Positions 19,974 through 31,353 of a DNA stretch of 64,000 bases are shown piece after piece (position 1 is the first letter of the stretch; each line of letters begins with the position of its first letter). The DNA is taken from the NCBI GenBank assembly GCA_037903475.1, contig JBAJFG010000587.1, positions 124,001 through 188,000 of the forward strand, read 5' to 3'. The stretch is from Ancylostoma caninum. Taxonomy: Eukaryota; Nematoda; Chromadorea; Rhabditida; Ancylostomatidae. Made by a program: the position numbers and the translations under genes. A model generated the notes under the pieces. It was not told where the DNA came from and ran no database searches. It saw only the letters and a list, made by a program, of their open reading frames with translations.

Positions 19974-21840
19974 CTAGCGCCCCTTCGGGACGCTAGAAGG
20001 TGGGGTGGGGCAGCCACTTGAGGCAGGTAGAAAAGCTTCGCACATGTGAAATGCTTAGAGAATAGACAAAAAAGCAAGACTGATCATTAACTGAGCTCAA
20101 ATACGGAACCCTCCTTATGAATTGCGTATATTCTGCCAGTCTGGACGCCTCACCAACGTCGGGCTTCACACTTCTCGTGGTCCTGGCCACCGCAGACCAA
20201 TTCTTCATATACTGGCGCCCGTATACTGGCGTTTCCCCCACTACTGGTACACGGCAGACCCATCCTCCATCCGTGGACCCATATCCTGGCGTTTTCCGCG
20301 CTACTGGCCACGGCAGACCCGTTCTCCATCTGTGGACCTTCATTCCGGCGTTTTCCCGACTACTGGCCACGGCAGACCCATCCTCCATTCGTGAGCCCTC
20401 ATCCTGGCGTATTTCTTACTACTGCCCACGACGAGTTCTTTCATCATCCTTGGGCCCTTATCCTGGCGTTTTCCTTACTGTTGGCCACGGCAGACCCATT
20501 ATCCATCAGTGGATCTTTATCCTGCCGTTTCCGCCACTTCTGGTCCACGGCAGACCCATCCTCCATCCGTGGGCCCTTATCCTGTCATTTTCCTTACTGT
20601 TGGCCACGGCAGACCCATTTTTCATGGTGGACCCGTATACTGGTGTTTCCCCCCTACTCTTCCACGGCAGACCCATTCTCCATCCGTGGACCAGTATGTT
20701 GGCGTTTCCCCCACTGCTGGGGCACGGCGGCCCCTTTCTCGATTTGTGGATTCCTATCCTGGTGTTCTGTGTTTTTTCTGAACTATGGAGCCCCGGCACA
20801 TTTGCCCGTCATCAGTGCACACGCACTACTTGTAAATCTCGAGAATAATGGAAGAAAATTGGGAAATATTTGGCCAGTAGCAGGGAAAATGTCAGGATAA
20901 GGGCCCAGAATGGAGAATAGGTACATCGTGGCCCAGTAGTGGGGAAACGCCAGGATAAGGGCCCACTGATGGAGGATGGGTCTGCCGTGGACCAGAAGTG
21001 GCGGAAACGCCAGGATATTCGTCAACGGATAGAGAATAGGTACGTCGTGGCCCAGTAGTGGGGAAAACGCCAGGATAAGGGTCCACTGATGGATAATGGG
21101 TCTGCCGTGGCCAATAGTAAGGAAAATGCCAGGATAAGGGCCCACGGATGATGAAAGAACTCGTCGTGGACAGTAGTAAGAAATACGCCAGGATGAGGGC
21201 TCACGAATGGAAGATGGAGCCTGGCGTGGCCCAGTAGTGGGAAAATGGGAAAAACGCCAGTATACGGGTCAATGGATGGACGATGGGTCTGCCGTGGCCA
21301 ATGTTCGGGAAAACGCCGGGATAAAGGTCCACAGATGGAGAATGGGTCTGCCTGCGGCCAGTAGTAGGGAAAACGTCAGGATAGCGATCTGCAGTGGCCC
21401 AGTTGTGTGAAAAAGATGATTATTCGCACTACGTTGGCTATGCTGAGTTGTACACAGGTTCCTAAGCCATCTGGAAGATACTCTTGTGCAGAGTAAGGAG
21501 TGCCTGGCCATGACGGGTCCATAGGCATTGAATGAATGCACTTACAAAAAAAAAAACAGTTGGTAGTACCGTTGTATCGGAAAATAGTTTTACATGTAGA
21601 TGTGTGATTAAGAATCTGGAGGAAGGCAAGGACCACGAGAAGTGTGAAAGTCCGACGTTGGTGAGGCGGCCAGACTGGTAGAATATACGCTATTCATAAG
21701 GAGGGTTCCGTATTTGAGCTCAGTTAATGATCAGTCTTGCTTTTTTGTTAATTCTCTGAGCATTTCACATGTGCGAAGCTTTTCTACCTGCCTCAAGTGG
21801 CTGTCCCACCCCACTTTCTAGCTTCCGGAAGGGGCGCTAG
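19974..21840. mobile_element. CTAGCG element E2, 1.87-kb near-palindrome
   Basis: The left end CTAGCGCCCCTTCGGGACG and right end (its reverse complement, slightly mutated) form the tips of two long inverted arms, 19974-20780 and about 20880-21840. Each arm has the ~220-bp conserved segment and then a ~60-bp minisatellite (units GGCCACGGCAGACCC and TATCCTGGCGTTTTCC), so the arrays face each other across a ~100-bp centre. The right end abuts CATATATATA and then a MITE. Long frames on both strands are by-products of the repeat. Confidence 0.8.
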
Positions 21841-21855
21841 CATATATATATATAT

Positions 21856-22136
21856 CAGTGGCGGACGCAGGGGGGGGGCGGGGGGGGGGCGCGCCCCCCC
21901 CCGAGAATGGGTCGCCAAATTTTCGAAATTACTTTACAATACAAATAAAAATCTTGTGTTAGTTTATTTTTAATTGTTTATTTTTATTATTATTTTTAAT
22001 ATATTTTTTATTTATTGTTTATTATTATAATTAATATTATTATTAATTTTATTTTCCGTCTGGGTCCCCAAAACGGCGGAGACCCCACTTTTCTTCCCAC
22101 GCCCCCCCTCCCGCCCACTTTCTGCGTCCGCCACTG
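21856..22136. mobile_element. Short hAT-type MITE (CAGTGGCGGACGCAG ends), young copy 2
   Basis: Almost identical to 9597-9866 apart from the length of the G/C homopolymer after the left end; flanked by ATATAT on both sides. Inserted between E2 and the following sequence, in a (TA)n tract. Confidence 0.9.
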
Positions 22137-22624
22137 ATATATATATATATATATATATACCAGTCTGGCCGTCCGGCTAACGCCGGACTTCCAGACTTCT
22201 ATTGATGCTCGCTTCGCTCGCATACTGCACGTTGAAAGCAAACACAAAAGTGTAGATGAATTGATAAAATCTGCATCCTTCCACGCAGTTCTATCGCTCT
22301 CCTGAGAAGCCCTTGATCCCGTAAGGTGGTAGCTTTCCCCCATATGAACGAAGTTATGCTCTTCCATATGAGCATATGAACGAACAAATGTTATCTTGAA
22401 ATGATTTAGGCTCAACTGGTTGTTGTGGTAATTCAAGTGATAAGGGTCCACCGGTGTATATAAACGGAAAGGAAGGAGTGGTTCATTCAGACACAAACGG
22501 AATGGGAAGAGAACACGGATACGAAAGGAAACAATGTACATCTAGGTGATTTAGGTAGGAGGGTCCGCCGAAACAGGATAAGCGTACCCTCATGCAGAAA
22601 TAGACCCGCCTAGCGAATTCCTAT
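22137..22624. other. Unassigned spacer with short GC palindrome
   Basis: After the (TA)n tract, 22160-22200 contains the hairpin-forming GTCCGGCTAACGCCGGAC and the block CTTCGCTCGCAT. Nothing coding is supported up to the start of the minisatellite. Confidence 0.4.
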
Positions 22625-23470
22625 TACTTATGGAAGCCGGCACACCCTTATCACACCGTTGGACCCGACTCCAGGCGTTTCCCCACTTTTGGACCCCGTC
22701 GTTGGACCCGAGGCGTTTCCCCACTTTTGGACGCCGGCGCACCCTTATCACACCGTTGGACCCGAACTCCAGTTTTTTCCAACTTTCCGACGCCAGCGCA
22801 CCCTTACCACACCCTTGGACCCAACTCCAGGCTTTTCCCTACTGTTGGACGCCGGCGCACCCTTATCACACCGTTGGACCCGACTCCAGGCGTTTCCCCT
22901 ACTTTTGGATGCCGGCGCACCCTTATCACACAGTGGGACCCGACTCCTGGCGTTTCTCTACTTCCCGACGCCGGCGCACCCTTATCACACCCTTGGACCC
23001 ACTCCTGGCTTTTCCTACTTTTGGACGCCGGCGCGTCCTTATCACACCGTTGGACCCGACTCCAGTCTTTTTCCAACTTTCCGACGCCAGCGCACCCTTA
23101 CCACACCCTTGGACCCAACTCCAGGCTTTTCCCTACTGTTGGACGCCGGCGCACCCTTATCACACCGTTGGACCCGACTCCAGGCGTTTCCCCTACTTTT
23201 GGATGCCGGCGCACCCTTATCACACAGTGGGACCCGACTCCTCGCGTTTCTCTACTTTCCGACGCCGGCGCACCCTCATCACACCCTTGGACCCAACTCC
23301 AGGCTTTTCCCTACTTTTGGATGCCGGCACACCCTTATCACACCGTTGGATCCGACTCCAGGCTTTTCCCCACGTTTGTACGCCGGCGCAGCTTTATCAC
23401 ACCGTTGGGTCCTCCTCACGGCGTTTCTCCACTTTCTGAGGCCGGCGCATCTTCCAAACCCGGTAGACCC
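22625..23470 (+). repeat. GC-rich ~59-bp minisatellite with higher-order repeat
   Basis: Tandem units contain GGACGCCGGCGCACCCTTAT, CACACCGTTGGACCC and CTCCAGGCGTTTCCC. A higher-order period of about 294 bp (five units) is visible: the variant AACTTTCCGACGCCAGCGCA occurs at 22781 and 23075. All three plus-strand frames are open for most of the array because the unit lacks stops. The same unit in inverted orientation forms the array at 29555-30545. Confidence 0.9.
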
Positions 23471-23584
23471 GTCGCCCTCCACTTCCCCATTCTTTACAGC
23501 TTCTCGTCATTCTTTGAACCTCACCATACCCGTCTCTATCATCATGTTGACCTCGCAATCAACATCACTGACGCCACTTGGGAC

Positions 23585-24252
23585 ATGTGCAAAATCTTCG
23601 CACTTGCCAAATCTCTAGAAAATTGATAAAGAAGTAGAGCCAATTTTTAAATGGGCCCAAACATGAAGTCCTTCTTATGAGCTGAGTATGAGTATGAGAA
23701 GTCCATTCTCCATCGCATGGTGCATTCGCGCGTATTCCTCACTACCGTGCAAACAGATGCGTTCTCCATCCCAGGAACTGTAACCTGTCGTTCCCCACAC
23801 TATTGGACCAAAGCGAGATCGTATCCGAGTGTTTCCACACTACTGGGCCGCAGCGGGCTTTCTTCCATCGGTGAACCCATATTCTGGCGTCATCTTCACT
23901 GTTAGGCTACAATGAACCCGTTCACAGTCGGATGAACCGTATCCTGGTATTCTCCACTTTACTAAGTCATAGCGGACCAATCCAATATTGGCGTATCCTG
24001 GTGTTATCCACACCACTGGGTCACGGCTCACGGTTCCTCCAACTGAGAGCCCGCATTCTGGCGCCTTCTTCACAGTTGAAGCCGGATCCGTTCTCTAGCG
24101 ACGTGCTCGCATCCCGGCATTCTCAACACTATCGGACCAAAGTGAACCCGTATCCTGACGTTCTTTACACCATTGGACTACGACGAGTCCTTCCTCCATG
24201 GTGGACAAGCGTTCTCGCGATTTTCCCACTGCGTTCTCGCGATTTTCCCACT
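23585..24252 (+). mobile_element. CTAGCG-family element fragment E3
   Basis: The segment 23585-23720 (TGTGCAAAATCTTCGCACTT, CTAGAAAATTGATAAAGAAG, TATGAGTATGAGAAGTCC) matches E1 from 18072 on, and the ~60-bp array that follows is of the E1 type. The CTAGCG tip is missing. It ends with a 22-bp tandem duplication (GCGTTCTCGCGATTTTCCCA CT twice, 24209-24252). Confidence 0.65.
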
Positions 24253-24448
24253 ATCTCAGCCGGAGGCTGTGAGACTGCCAGACGTGGGTCTCGCAGCGAA
24301 CTGGTCATGAGAGATTTCCTGACTCCATTGGGAGCGTGTGAGGCGGTTATGAATTCGCAGGTCCCGCGAGGATCTAGCCCAGGGCGCTGTCTGCGCACTC
24401 TCGTTCCGCCGTATTCCATTGATCGGTTCTCGTCGCAAACCTGCGCAT

Positions 24449-26768
24449 TAGAGTGTTGCATTCGAAAAAATTTTTCGAATATTCGAATATTCGAATAATC
24501 GAATATTTCCATATGGCCGAATATTCGAATATTCGAATAATCGAATATTTTGAAACGCCCGAATATTCGAATATTCGAATAAACGAATATTTCGACGTTC
24601 CCGAATATTCGAATATTCGAATAATTCGAATATTCCAACCTCTCGAATATTCGAATTATTCGAATATTCGATCACGAGCCTCGAAAATTCGAATATTTCG
24701 AATATTTGGGAAGTTGCTCTACATTTATTTCGGCTGAGTATGCAAAGGGAAGTTCTCTGGATAGAACAATTACTCATTAGGTTGCCACGAGAGTTACTTA
24801 GTCACTTTACCACTATTTACTACTACTTACTTAGTAAAAGTCACTTACTTTTATGTGTTGCTGTTTTTTTTCGAAACTGATTTGGAATTTTCTATCCAAA
24901 ACTTATATAACGGTTAGTCAATACTCTACCGGTTTGTCCTATCATTCCTTTGCGATCGTGACTGAAAATATTGTGTCTGACTTCAAACATGTTCAGCTGC
25001 TCCTGGTTTGATAACTTAGAAAACGTAGCAACTCAACGGATGCCACAAAAGCGAGCGCCTCCTGGAACTGATTGAATAGAATCCGCGTAGTGGTATCCTT
25101 GACCTGGCAGAGGACCTCCAACGTCATCACGACACTGTATTTTTTTACCTGCTTCTCCACGGGGAGGCAAGGAAATGCGACGTGTGGATACCTCATGTCT
25201 GGTTTCAAGTGCGTAGAGTGCTTGCATAAAATTTTTGAGTTTTCAACAGAGCTTTGCACAGCTAGCCATCTTGGTTACCGGTGACGAGAAGAGGGTCCTT
25301 TATGTAATTCACGTGAGGAAATGTGGTTGACTCGTAAGCCGATAACTGCCAAAACTACTGCAAAAACGAGAATTACCTCCTCAACTACCAGAATGTAATG
25401 CTCAGTATTTGATGAAATTACAAAGGAACCATTTGTTAAAAGCTGCTGCCAAAAAAAACTTACTGTTCACGCAGAATAATGATTTCACTTACATTGTGTA
25501 AATGTTTATTATATTGAAGAAAAAGAATTAATCCGAAAAGATGTCCAAAAATGCCTGAAACTTTCGCGACGTATAATAAAATAGACAACAGTGAATAAAG
25601 TTAAGAACCGGTGTTTCGAACCTAATTTCAGGTGAGCCCAGTTCTCAGCTGACGGGTTCAGTATTGAAGCTATTAGTAATTGCATGAATCAACCCAATCC
25701 CAAATCACTGAAGCCTCAAGATATGTACATAGTGTTGCACTCGTTTCTGTATGATTCTGCATACAGAAACGTCGTTTTTTTTGCTACAGCAACATACGTA
25801 GAATGTTACAGCCATATGATAAGTCAGCATGAGTTTCTTTCTAGGTACTGAAAACAAATAGGAGCATTTTCAGGAGTTTTTGACTCAGCAAACTAGTACG
25901 TCAAACTTGCACGCCCTTGCTAATCACATTGCTGGGTTTCCATCCAACTTCTCGAGATCGTTTCTCAGAACGGGTGCTTTGTATTGTATAGATAAATGAA
26001 GTTAATCTCCCAAATTTTGTGCACAGAAGTTGCAGTGGCATGCTGGTGGTAAGGTTGTGGGATGGGGTTGGAGAATTACTCGAAATGGAGGCGTAGAGCC
26101 TCAATGGCAGACTATTATCATAAAGATTGAAAATTCCCAGTGAGCTCTCTGCTTTTCCAAAGAGTTTTTTCACCAAACTGAAGGCTCAGGACTTGCCACA
26201 AAGTTGTAGCGATCTGTCTAAGTCAGCAGGTATTCTCAGACAATGTGCGGGTGAACCGCGGTACCAATATTTGGCGTAGGCAACTCTACAGCCAACCAAG
26301 TAAATGAACGTGGTCATTAAATTATCTACGTGCGGTGAGCCAGCAGAAAGTCCGCTGTCAGCTCGCTGAAATGATAATGTGGCGTGCTGCCAACGGCAGT
26401 AATGCTTACTGGCGATGTGTGAATGAAATTTTAGCAATCTCAAATTTAGCAACGGTACCTGCTTGCTGATGGGACTCGAGGATGATTATGACAGCGAAGG
26501 TGCTGTTGGAAATGACTACTCGATTATTCGAATAATCGAATATTCGAATGAACCCACCTCAAATATTCGAATATTCGAATAATCGAATAATTAGGAGTGA
26601 TCGAATATTCGAATATTCGAATAAACGAATATTTTAAAGGTTTCGAATATCCGAATATTCGAATAATCCGAATATTCTGATTTCTCGAATATTCGAATGT
26701 TTCGAATAAACGAATATTCGAATATTCGAATAATTATTCGAATATTATTCGATTCGGTCAACACTCTA
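24449..26768. mobile_element. hAT-like transposon copy A with CGAATATTCG arrays
   Basis: The element starts TAGAGTGTTG (24449) and ends with the reverse complement (CAACACTCTA, 26768). A perfect 8-bp target duplication CTGCGCAT flanks it at 24441-24448 and 26769-26776. Inside each end is a ~240-bp array of CGAATATTCG palindromes (24463-24713 and 26517-26757). The 8-bp duplication and TAGAGTG start fit hAT elements, as do the similar arrays flanking the hAT exons at 12 kb. No transposase frame is left. The interior holds a degenerate mariner (24777-25577). Copy B is 43677-46737. Confidence 0.88.
24777..25577 (+). mobile_element. Degenerate mariner inside hAT copy A
   Basis: Starts TTAGGTTGCCACGAGAG and ends with a matching inverted CTTTCGCGAC block, the end type of the mariner at 54135-55364. 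A transposase remnant is visible at about 25225-25330 (TTGGTTACCGGTGACGAG, AGGGTCCTTTATGTAA). The same remnant in the same place in copy B (43986-44381) shows the mariner was already present before A and B separated. Confidence 0.75.
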
Positions 26769-26885
26769 CTGCGCATCCACCCTTCTTCACTGTCTATGCT
26801 CCTTTTCATATGATGAAAGGTTAGAGAAATAGACGGACAGTCACCGTCTGCAAAATGAGAATCAATACGCTATCATTCTTTATAT

Positions 26886-26940
26886 AAAATATATATATAT
26901 GAGTAGCGAACGCAGGGGGGGGGGGGGTGAGCAATTTCCC
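26886..26940. mobile_element. Solo end of the CAGTGGCGGACGCAG MITE
   Basis: An ATATATAT tract is followed by GAGTAGCGAACGCAGGGGGG, a mutated left end of the MITE found intact at 9597 and 21856. The right end is missing. Confidence 0.6.
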
Positions 26941-28050
26941 TGCTGATATTAAAGGTGTTCTATGGCTTGTTTAAGTTGAGGTTATGAGAAGAGTACACTG
27001 AAAGCGTCATTTCTTTCTCGTCAACCTAACATTTATTTAAACTTGTAATAATGTACATGTTGAAAACTTCGATTGGTTTGAATGCTGGGACAGCAAAAAC
27101 CTATGAAGGAGGAATTCCCAACAAGAATCTACTCGTTGCCATGAGGATGTGAATTGCTCTGATTCCGTAGGTTTTGGATCAAAAAGCCGTTTAAAACTAT
27201 CGAACAGCGGCCAACTCCAGTCCGCAACATCAGCGAAACCATCGCGTCTCGTCGGATAGCAGGGGCGACGCGAGTTCGTCTCTTCCCTTCGTTTTTTTTT
27301 CAAGAAGAGAGTATAAACAGAACCGCGTCGCGAGCACAAAGGAAAACTACCACGTCGCGACCACTGTTTGCGCATGCATCCATTCGGGACCCACCGCGTT
27401 TGAACAGTTTGCTTTTTCTTGCACTTACGCACGACGCAACGGATTCGCATTTCGCCTATTTTGTGATGCAATAAACTGTCCTTGGATTGTCGCAGTCATA
27501 GTTTTCAATAGCCGGCGTCTACCGGTCTCTTCGTGGCAAAGTCACGGCTCCTGCCAGAGTTGCCCTCTTGTGGTGGGTCTTCGGGGCTCAGGGTAAGAAT
27601 CTTCCTGTGCGATGTGGGAGAGGAGTTTAAAGGAACTTTTTATTTAAAAAAAAACACAATGGCCCGATGGCCAACCAAAACAGACAAGCACAAGAACAAT
27701 ATGGTAATGGAACAATCTATTTATAGGCGCGGTACGCGCCCACCGGAAACCCGGATCCAATAATCAATTTGACCTAATCTTGATCTGCCCGCTCACCTAT
27801 CCAGACCCGCTCAATCTGAAACCTTCCTACGATTCTTAAACTGAAACTGTGTAAAACCCCAAACCTAACTAAGCAATTCTACTCTAACATTTCCCATTTC
27901 GTCAAAGCAGTTGCGTATGTTGCAATTCATTGCATTTGTTGTAACGCGATGCTGTTCGATTGATGCCATTGCATAAGTATGAGGTACTTCCGCGCAGAGC
28001 GGATGCAGCGCTGGAGTGAAAGTTTGTCTTGGGGTCCGCTACATTCACCG
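26941..28050. other. Unassigned DNA with an unidentified 144-codon frame
   Basis: The minus frame 27037-27471 (SWPLFDSFKRLFDPKPTESE; Lys/Arg-rich N-terminus) is the longest here but shows no known domain and no paralogue. 27640-27860 is C-rich with no coding signal. An inactive repeat is as likely as a gene. Confidence 0.25.
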
Positions 28051-28070
28051 ACCAAGGCTGGGGGAAGATC

Positions 28071-28127
28071 GTGCCCCTTCGGAAACATTTTTGGATAAGC
28101 CTGGCTACTTCTCACATTCTGCTGTAG
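28071..28127 (-). CDS. Possible isolated exon
   Basis: The minus strand has TTTTTCTACAG and then an open stretch beginning QNVRSSQAYPKMFPKGHD and running to about 27990 (GPQDKLSLQRCIRSAR) before a possible GTACCT donor. It does not join the gene upstream in phase, so it may belong to another transcript. Weak. Confidence 0.25.
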
Positions 28128-28253
28128 AAAAACAGCTAGATTAACTTTGCGTCGAGTTTGAGAAAATCACACATTGATTTCTTTATACAACTCATTAAAT
28201 TGAAAATTCCAGAATGCATGAGAAGAATTTATTCGGGTTTTTTGATCACCACA

Positions 28254-28804
28254 TCAATCATCGTTTGTAATTATGCTTTTTAGTAGACGCCTTTCTTCCT
28301 CTGAGAAGGTGTATAAGCGCTTCATGAAAAAGCATCTCTGCAGATCAGTGCACCCTTAACCATGAAAGGAAGAAGGTGCTGTACTGGCACCAACTAAGTG
28401 CAGATGTACTCACCCACAATGTACACGGTATTCTTATGGTACGTCATATTACAGCGCTCATGGGTTAAAATCGGCATTCTGAGTTCGTAAGGAGCGAGGC
28501 TTTGTAGGAAAGGTGAGTTCCACTGAAAAGTGTCGTGTTCACAAGAAAATAATTAACTTAGATTTGGAAACGAAACCGTACAAATAGCCAAGATGATAAT
28601 GCTTCATCATCATCAAAGAAACCCTCACTCTTTTGAATCACTACAAGAGTGAATCGTTGTACGGATCCTTGTTCTTTGAAATCAGGAAGAATGTACATAC
28701 CTTGTAAATGCGGAGGACGTGCAGTTTGACCCTCAGAAAATGGAAACGTTGACCATAATTCACTACGTCTACTACTTCCGTCCCCTTCAGATAACATGCG
28801 AAAA
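28254..28804 (-). CDS. Duplicated multi-exon gene, copy A (family unknown)
   Basis: Exons 28804-28701, 28522-28414 and 28354-28254 have TTACAG, TTTTCAG and TTAAG acceptors and GTATGT and GTGAGT donors. All junction phases agree. The middle exon reads WNSPFLQSLAPYELRMPIL, THERCNMTYHKNTVYIVG; the last reads GCTDLQRCFFMKRLYTFSEE and ends ...IITNDD-stop. Copy B at 59850-60476 has the same exon structure and conserved Cys-Asn-Met-Thr-Tyr, VYIVG, and C-DL-RC-FMKRL motifs. Upstream homology to copy B reaches about 29170, so 5' exons probably exist but were not resolved. The first exon here is less conserved than in copy B. Role unknown; the conserved cysteines suggest an extracellular or secretory protein. 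Confidence 0.6.
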
Positions 28805-29177
28805 CTGTAAGAGGTATAGCTCACTCGTAACGATTATTTCTACCTTCTCTCATAAAACAATCGCCAAGCTATTCCTTCACAGGGAACTGAACAACTGTGA
28901 AATTGCCTTGTAGTTCCTATGTTACAGCAAGGAGATTTAACATTTGTTCCATTTTCGAAGGATGAGGTGGGCTTTATCCAAATGAAGTAAATAAAGCACG
29001 ATCATATTCCATGTTAATTTCCACGTTTCCAAAAAAAAAGACGTATACATGATTCCCTTCTAAGTATAATGTTCCTAACAGAACCAACGAGCGAAATACC
29101 GCTTTGTTGCCATTGGCCGAAGAATTGTCAGTATAACTTGGTTCTAAGTTCTGAATATAGAGGCCTATGTTACCCAT

Positions 29178-29440
29178 CTTACTTCTTCTTAACTGGCAGT
29201 TCATGTGTGTGTATGTGTGTATGTTTGTGTGTGTGTGCGCGCGAGAACCAGCCATCAAAAACGGGAAATACCTACACCATCGTGTTCAGCACATCGAGTT
29301 ATGTACGAAAATGTGGTAAATTTTGATTTTTACCCGGATTTAGAGGTGTTTTGGGTCACTTTTGTCATGCTCAGACAAGTTAATGGCCGACTATTGTTTT
29401 CATCGCAGTCGGAATGAATGAGATAGGCCTATGATTACAG
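29178..29440 (+). repeat. Dispersed repeat RA, copy 2
   Basis: Matches 2275-2412 and 35275-35520; contains an expanded GTGTGTATGT tract before CGAGAACCAGCCA. Lies upstream of gene copy A. Confidence 0.6.
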
Positions 29441-29554
29441 GACTGTATAAAAGGAAGGAGAGGGCAGGATACCTTTGTAACGAAGACAAGGAATGAGGCG
29501 GACGAGGAATGACGCGGATGGGGATTAGGCCACAGTGTATGTAAGAGGTGCGCC

Positions 29555-30545
29555 GGCGCCCATAAGCGGGGATACGCATGGATTCGGGTCCAACGGTGTG
29601 ATAAGGATGCTCCGGCATCCAAAAGCAGGGAAACGCCTGGAGTCGTGTCCAACGGTGTGATATGGGTGCGCCGACGTCCAAAAGCGGGGGGAACGCCTGG
29701 AGTCGGGTCCAACGGTGTGATATGGGTGCGTCGACGTCCAAAAGGGGGGAAACGCCTGAATTCGGATCCAACGGTGTGATAAGGATGTACAGGCGTTCGA
29801 AAGTGGAGAAACCTCTGGATAGAGGTCCAACGGTGTGATATGGGTGCGCCGACGTCCAAAAACGGGGAAACGCCTGGAGGCGGGTCCAACGGGTCCAACG
29901 GTGTGACATGGGTGCACTGGCGTCCAAAAGCGGGGAAACCCCTAAAGTCGGGTCCAACGGTGTGATATGGGTGCGCCGGCGTCCAAAAACGGTGAAACGC
30001 CTCAAGTCGGGTCCAACGGCGTGATAACGGTGCACCGGCGTCCAAAAGCGGGGAAACGCCTCAAGTCGGGTCCAACGACGTGATAAGGGTGTACAAGCGT
30101 TCAAAAGTGGAGGAGCCTCTGGAGAGAGGTCCAACGGTGTGATAAAGGTGCGCCGACGTCCAAAAGCGGGGAAACGCCTGGAGGCGGGTCCAACGGGTCC
30201 AACGGTGTGAGATGGGTTTGCCGACGTCCAAAAGCGGGGAAACGCCTCAAGTCGGGTACAACGGCGTGATAACGGTGCATCGGCGTCCAAAAGCGGGAAA
30301 ACACCTCAAGTCGGGTCCAACGGCGTGATAACGGTGCACCGGCGTCCAAAAGCGGGAAAACGCCTGAACTCGGATCCAACGGTGTGATATGGGTGCGCCG
30401 GCGTCCAAAAGCGGGAAACGCCTGGAGTCGGATCCAACGACGTGATAAGGGTGTACAGGCGTTCGAAAGTGGAGGAACCTCTGGAGAGAGGTCCAACGGC
30501 GTGATAACGGTGCGCCGGCCTCCAAAAGCGGGGAAACGCCTATTA
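29555..30545 (-). repeat. GC-rich ~60-bp minisatellite, inverted relative to 22.6 kb
   Basis: Units contain GCGCCGGCGTCCAAAAGCGG, GGAAACGCCTGGAGTC and GGGTCCAACGGTGTGATA, the reverse complement of the 22625-23470 unit. Some units have a doubled GGGTCCAAC. Long minus-strand frames (up to 296 codons) in all three phases follow from a stop-free unit. No CTAGCG tip was found on either side. Confidence 0.9.
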
Positions 30546-30636
30546 ACACAGTATCTTCTCAGTGGCAAGCATCATTTTTCATGTGAAATCTCTGCCTTTC
30601 GTTCCTCTTAAAATCTCGTTTCAAAAATTTTACATT

Positions 30637-31353
30637 TCAGTTGTTTTTCTTAGCAGTCGTTGTTTGGAGGTCTTCTTTTTCATGCAGCACTTTCTTTCTT
30701 ACTGTTTTATTCTCTGAAGAAACAAAGCGATTGGATCGTTGGTGATTCTGCACTGGTGAAACAAACTTAGCGTCGAGTGGAATGGTTTTGTTGATATCAA
30801 GGATAGCATTACAGACCACCTTATAGCTTATACCGGTTGATTCCCTCAAATGCTTTCTCTGTTGGCGTAACGCAAAGGCAATCCTGTGCTCTTCGGCAGT
30901 TAATGATGGACGAACATAAACTTTGTGAAATTTAGCCGAGACACGCAGGCGACGTGCATTACTTTAGAAGACTGTGGCAGGAAACACAATCTTAAACAGA
31001 CGGGGGACACCCTGCTCCAACGCTCTGAGCCGATAAGCAAAAGCTGGTTGGCAGGAGATGTCATACTCGTCCGAGAGATCCCATATGCTTCTCCACTCAA
31101 AAGTTGACATCTCCTGTCCACGTAATCCAGGGCCAGGTTCAGGCAAACCTGCAACAACAACTGATCGATCAACGTCATCGGAAGAAAGCAGTTGCCTTTT
31201 TGGCTTGCTCACATTTGCAGAATGCGGAGATTCATGCACAACAGAGGAATCCATTACATCGCTACGCTTAGGCAACACCTGGGTAAGAATTGAAATTAGG
31301 AAGAAAAACCTCTCATCGGAAATCATCCTCATGAGATCTTCCTTCTTCGTCAC
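30637..31353 (-). pseudogene. LINE ORF1 (CR1-type gag-like protein), one stop
   Basis: A single minus frame from 31353 to 30637 is interrupted only by one TAA at about 30964. It contains DRSVVVAGLPEPGPGL, an EYDISCQPAFAYRLR segment, PRLFKIVFPATVF and, past the stop, KVYVRPSLTAEEHRIAFALR QQRKHLRE. This order (G-(L/I)-PE motif, Y-R-(M/L), RLxKIVFP, VYVRPSL) is that of the RRM-like ORF1 protein of nematode CR1-type LINEs, which binds the element RNA. The C-terminus is Lys-rich (TTTAKKNN-stop). No ORF2 follows it on this strand, so it is a fragment. A CR1-like RT exists at 8.7-12 kb, but linkage cannot be claimed. Confidence 0.75.

Noticed and set aside
18175..21410. Long plus and minus frames (up to 243 codons) in E1 and E2
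   Set aside because: They follow from stop-poor ~60-bp minisatellites, occur in several frames and both orientations, and show no frame preference.
24256..24440. Possible structured RNA or tRNA upstream of hAT copy A
   Set aside because: The GC-rich stretch has no T-loop GGTTC-type motif or cloverleaf spacing; no tRNA could be supported anywhere in the window.
29205..29417. Cys/Val-rich frame in the GT tract
   Set aside because: Translation of the GTGTGT microsatellite in repeat RA.
22625..30545. CRISPR-like array
   Set aside because: Units are tandem and diverge along their whole length with no constant repeat/unique spacer alternation, and the genome is eukaryotic.
29380..30568. Minus frames of 155 to 296 codons
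   Set aside because: Three overlapping frames of the inverted minisatellite; not independent evidence for genes.
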